Positions 62,801 to 64,000 of a stretch of DNA of 64,000 nucleotides are shown one piece after another. Position 1 is the first letter of the stretch. Each line of letters opens with the position of its first letter. The translations under genes and the position numbers were made by a program. Below the pieces are notes generated by a model. It was given only the letters and a program-made list of their open reading frames with translations, ran no database searches and was not told the DNA's origin. Source of the DNA: Moniliella sp. 'wahieum' (taxonomy: Eukaryota; Basidiomycota; Moniliellomycetes; Moniliellales; Moniliellaceae); NCBI GenBank assembly GCA_003971905.1, contig RSEE01000012.1:124001-188000 (forward strand), read 5' to 3'.

Positions 62801-64000
62801 ATTTGGCCGCCATCGCAAGAGAAGGTCAAGTACGTCAATTCGTTAATCAGCAGCGACTCAAAACTATAGTATATACCGCTGCAAGAATTTGAAGAAGAGA
62901 AGAGAAGAAGACAAGAGGAGAAAAAAAAGAAAAAGAAAGAGTACCAGGGGGGCTGTCAGTACGTATGCACAAAAGGGGGACGGGACGCAACCCAACCGCG
63001 CAAATGAGGAGAAAACGCACGATCAGGTAGGTGTGAGCCACTTGACGTAGCCGTGCTGCAACTTGAGTGGCTGCACGTATCCGCCCATTGGACCATGATG
63101 AAATCAAGACGGCGGCGAGACGTGCTGCGCCGTAAAGTCGCGGCACATGACACCAACATGGTAAACAGCGTCTTGAACAAAGTAACTGACACGATGATGA
63201 GCCCAGCCGTGAAGAACGCCCGCATTAGACCTAGAACAGGGAATCACCCCACAATACAGAAAAAAAGGAAAAGAGTTAGCGGAAAACCATGGACACACCC
63301 CACACCCAAAAACCACAACAGAATTGCTGGGCAAACCAACCAAAAGCTGTGTTGGGGTGGAGGAGAAGGAGGGGATGAAAAAAACGTACGCAATCCCGCC
63401 ATGAAGTAGAGAATGATCATGAAAATGGTGACGCGCGGAACGGCGATGGGTACATCGGCCAGAATTTGAGACATGGTGCTGCGGCTGGACGGTACATAGT
63501 AAAGGTTAACTGTCGTGCGAGCACGGGCCGGACTGCATTTGAGACGAGAGTTGAGCAAAGGTAGAAAGACTTTGGGTAAGCAACAGAATAAAGATCACGC
63601 GCCGCCTCGGGTAAGAGACCGTTGCTGGTCTGTGGCAACTTGAAGAACAGACCGCCCGTCAAGAGCGCCAATGTGATGGCCGTTGTGTTCCATGAAAATA
63701 TCAAAGGGTCGCCAAGCAAATCTTCATTTCTCGCTGGAACAAGACGTAGACTTGTGTCCAAACGGTACGTTGTACAGACTCTTCCCGCCGGCGTACTTTT
63801 GTTTGCCCTCGCGCACCGATTCGCGGAACTGGACTTGGTTATGGGTATCGTCGCTCACCGATTCGTTGTACCCGTCCCGTTCGGCCACCGTGTTGAGGTA
63901 GGCCTTGCTGTTGCGGTACGCATCCCAGTTCTTCCGGGGTAGAGGGAACATCCTTTTCAGTTTTGCCTTCTTGGTACTCGCGCGTCTTGGGGTCAAAGCA
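59862..64000 (-). CDS. PDR-type (ABCG full-size) ABC transporter, 3' part
   Basis: Plasma-membrane drug or sterol exporter with NBD-TMD-NBD-TMD order; the first NBD lies beyond the right edge. Visible in order: the REYQEGK-like linker near 63980, [18 protein letters not shown]1 ([56 protein letters not shown]), the loop [40 protein letters not shown], then NBD2 with [20 protein letters not shown] (near 62180), [50 protein letters not shown], and [18 protein letters not shown]2 ends [20 protein letters not shown] and a stop at 59862. Introns are supported at 63231-63389, 62199-62347, 60443-60535 and 60005-60205 (possibly with a 10-nt exon inside the last). Most have GTACGT donors. Many frame changes occur. 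Confidence 0.9.

Overview
The window is nuclear DNA of a fungus. The evidence is a set of fungus-typical genes: the ERMES subunit Mdm12, a Sel1-repeat chitin-synthase activator (Skt5/Chs4), a PDR-type ABC transporter, a Kin1 kinase with a KA1 tail, and a PACT-domain spindle-pole coiled-coil protein. Introns are short (about 48-160 nt) and most begin with GTACGT. Coding DNA is GC-rich. I could not place the species; a basidiomycete or an early-diverging lineage would both fit.

Layout, left to right. 0-2.1 kb: the tail of a phosphoglucomutase-family gene (+) and an ICT1-like mitochondrial release factor (-). 4.0-11.0 kb: Kin1/MARK-type kinase (-) and prolyl oligopeptidase (-). 11.4-16.1 kb: a full ABCC/MRP transporter (+). 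16.8-22.1 kb: a PACT-domain coiled-coil protein (-) divergent from U2A'/Lea1 (+). 23.3-25.0 kb: UNC93-like membrane protein (+). 25.0-27.4 kb: intergenic, with purine-rich repeats and one unexplained open frame. 27.4-33.3 kb: TFIIIC subunit Sfc4/Tfc4 (-) divergent from Mdm12 (+). 33.3-43.3 kb: a desert of about 10 kb with lower GC and no recognisable gene. 43.3-58.7 kb: Elf1 (+), Dbp2 RNA helicase (-), Rad13/XPG (+), Elp4 (+), Snf1 kinase (-), Skt5 (-). 59.9 kb to the right edge: most of a PDR transporter (-), cut by the window end.

The genes are housekeeping genes: transcription and translation (TFIIIC, Elf1, Elongator, ICT1), splicing and RNA (U2A', Dbp2), repair (XPG), signalling (Snf1, Kin1), wall and membrane (Skt5, Mdm12, three transporters) and the spindle pole. 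There is no operon-like pathway cluster. Four divergent pairs share promoters of 200-370 bp.

Two things stand out. Nearly every long gene is broken by single-base frame changes although the protein on either side stays highly conserved; those I examined all look like missing bases, which suggests consensus errors rather than decay. Second, the 10-kb desert is a candidate regional centromere or other heterochromatic island. I found no tRNA, rRNA, CRISPR array, or intact mobile element.
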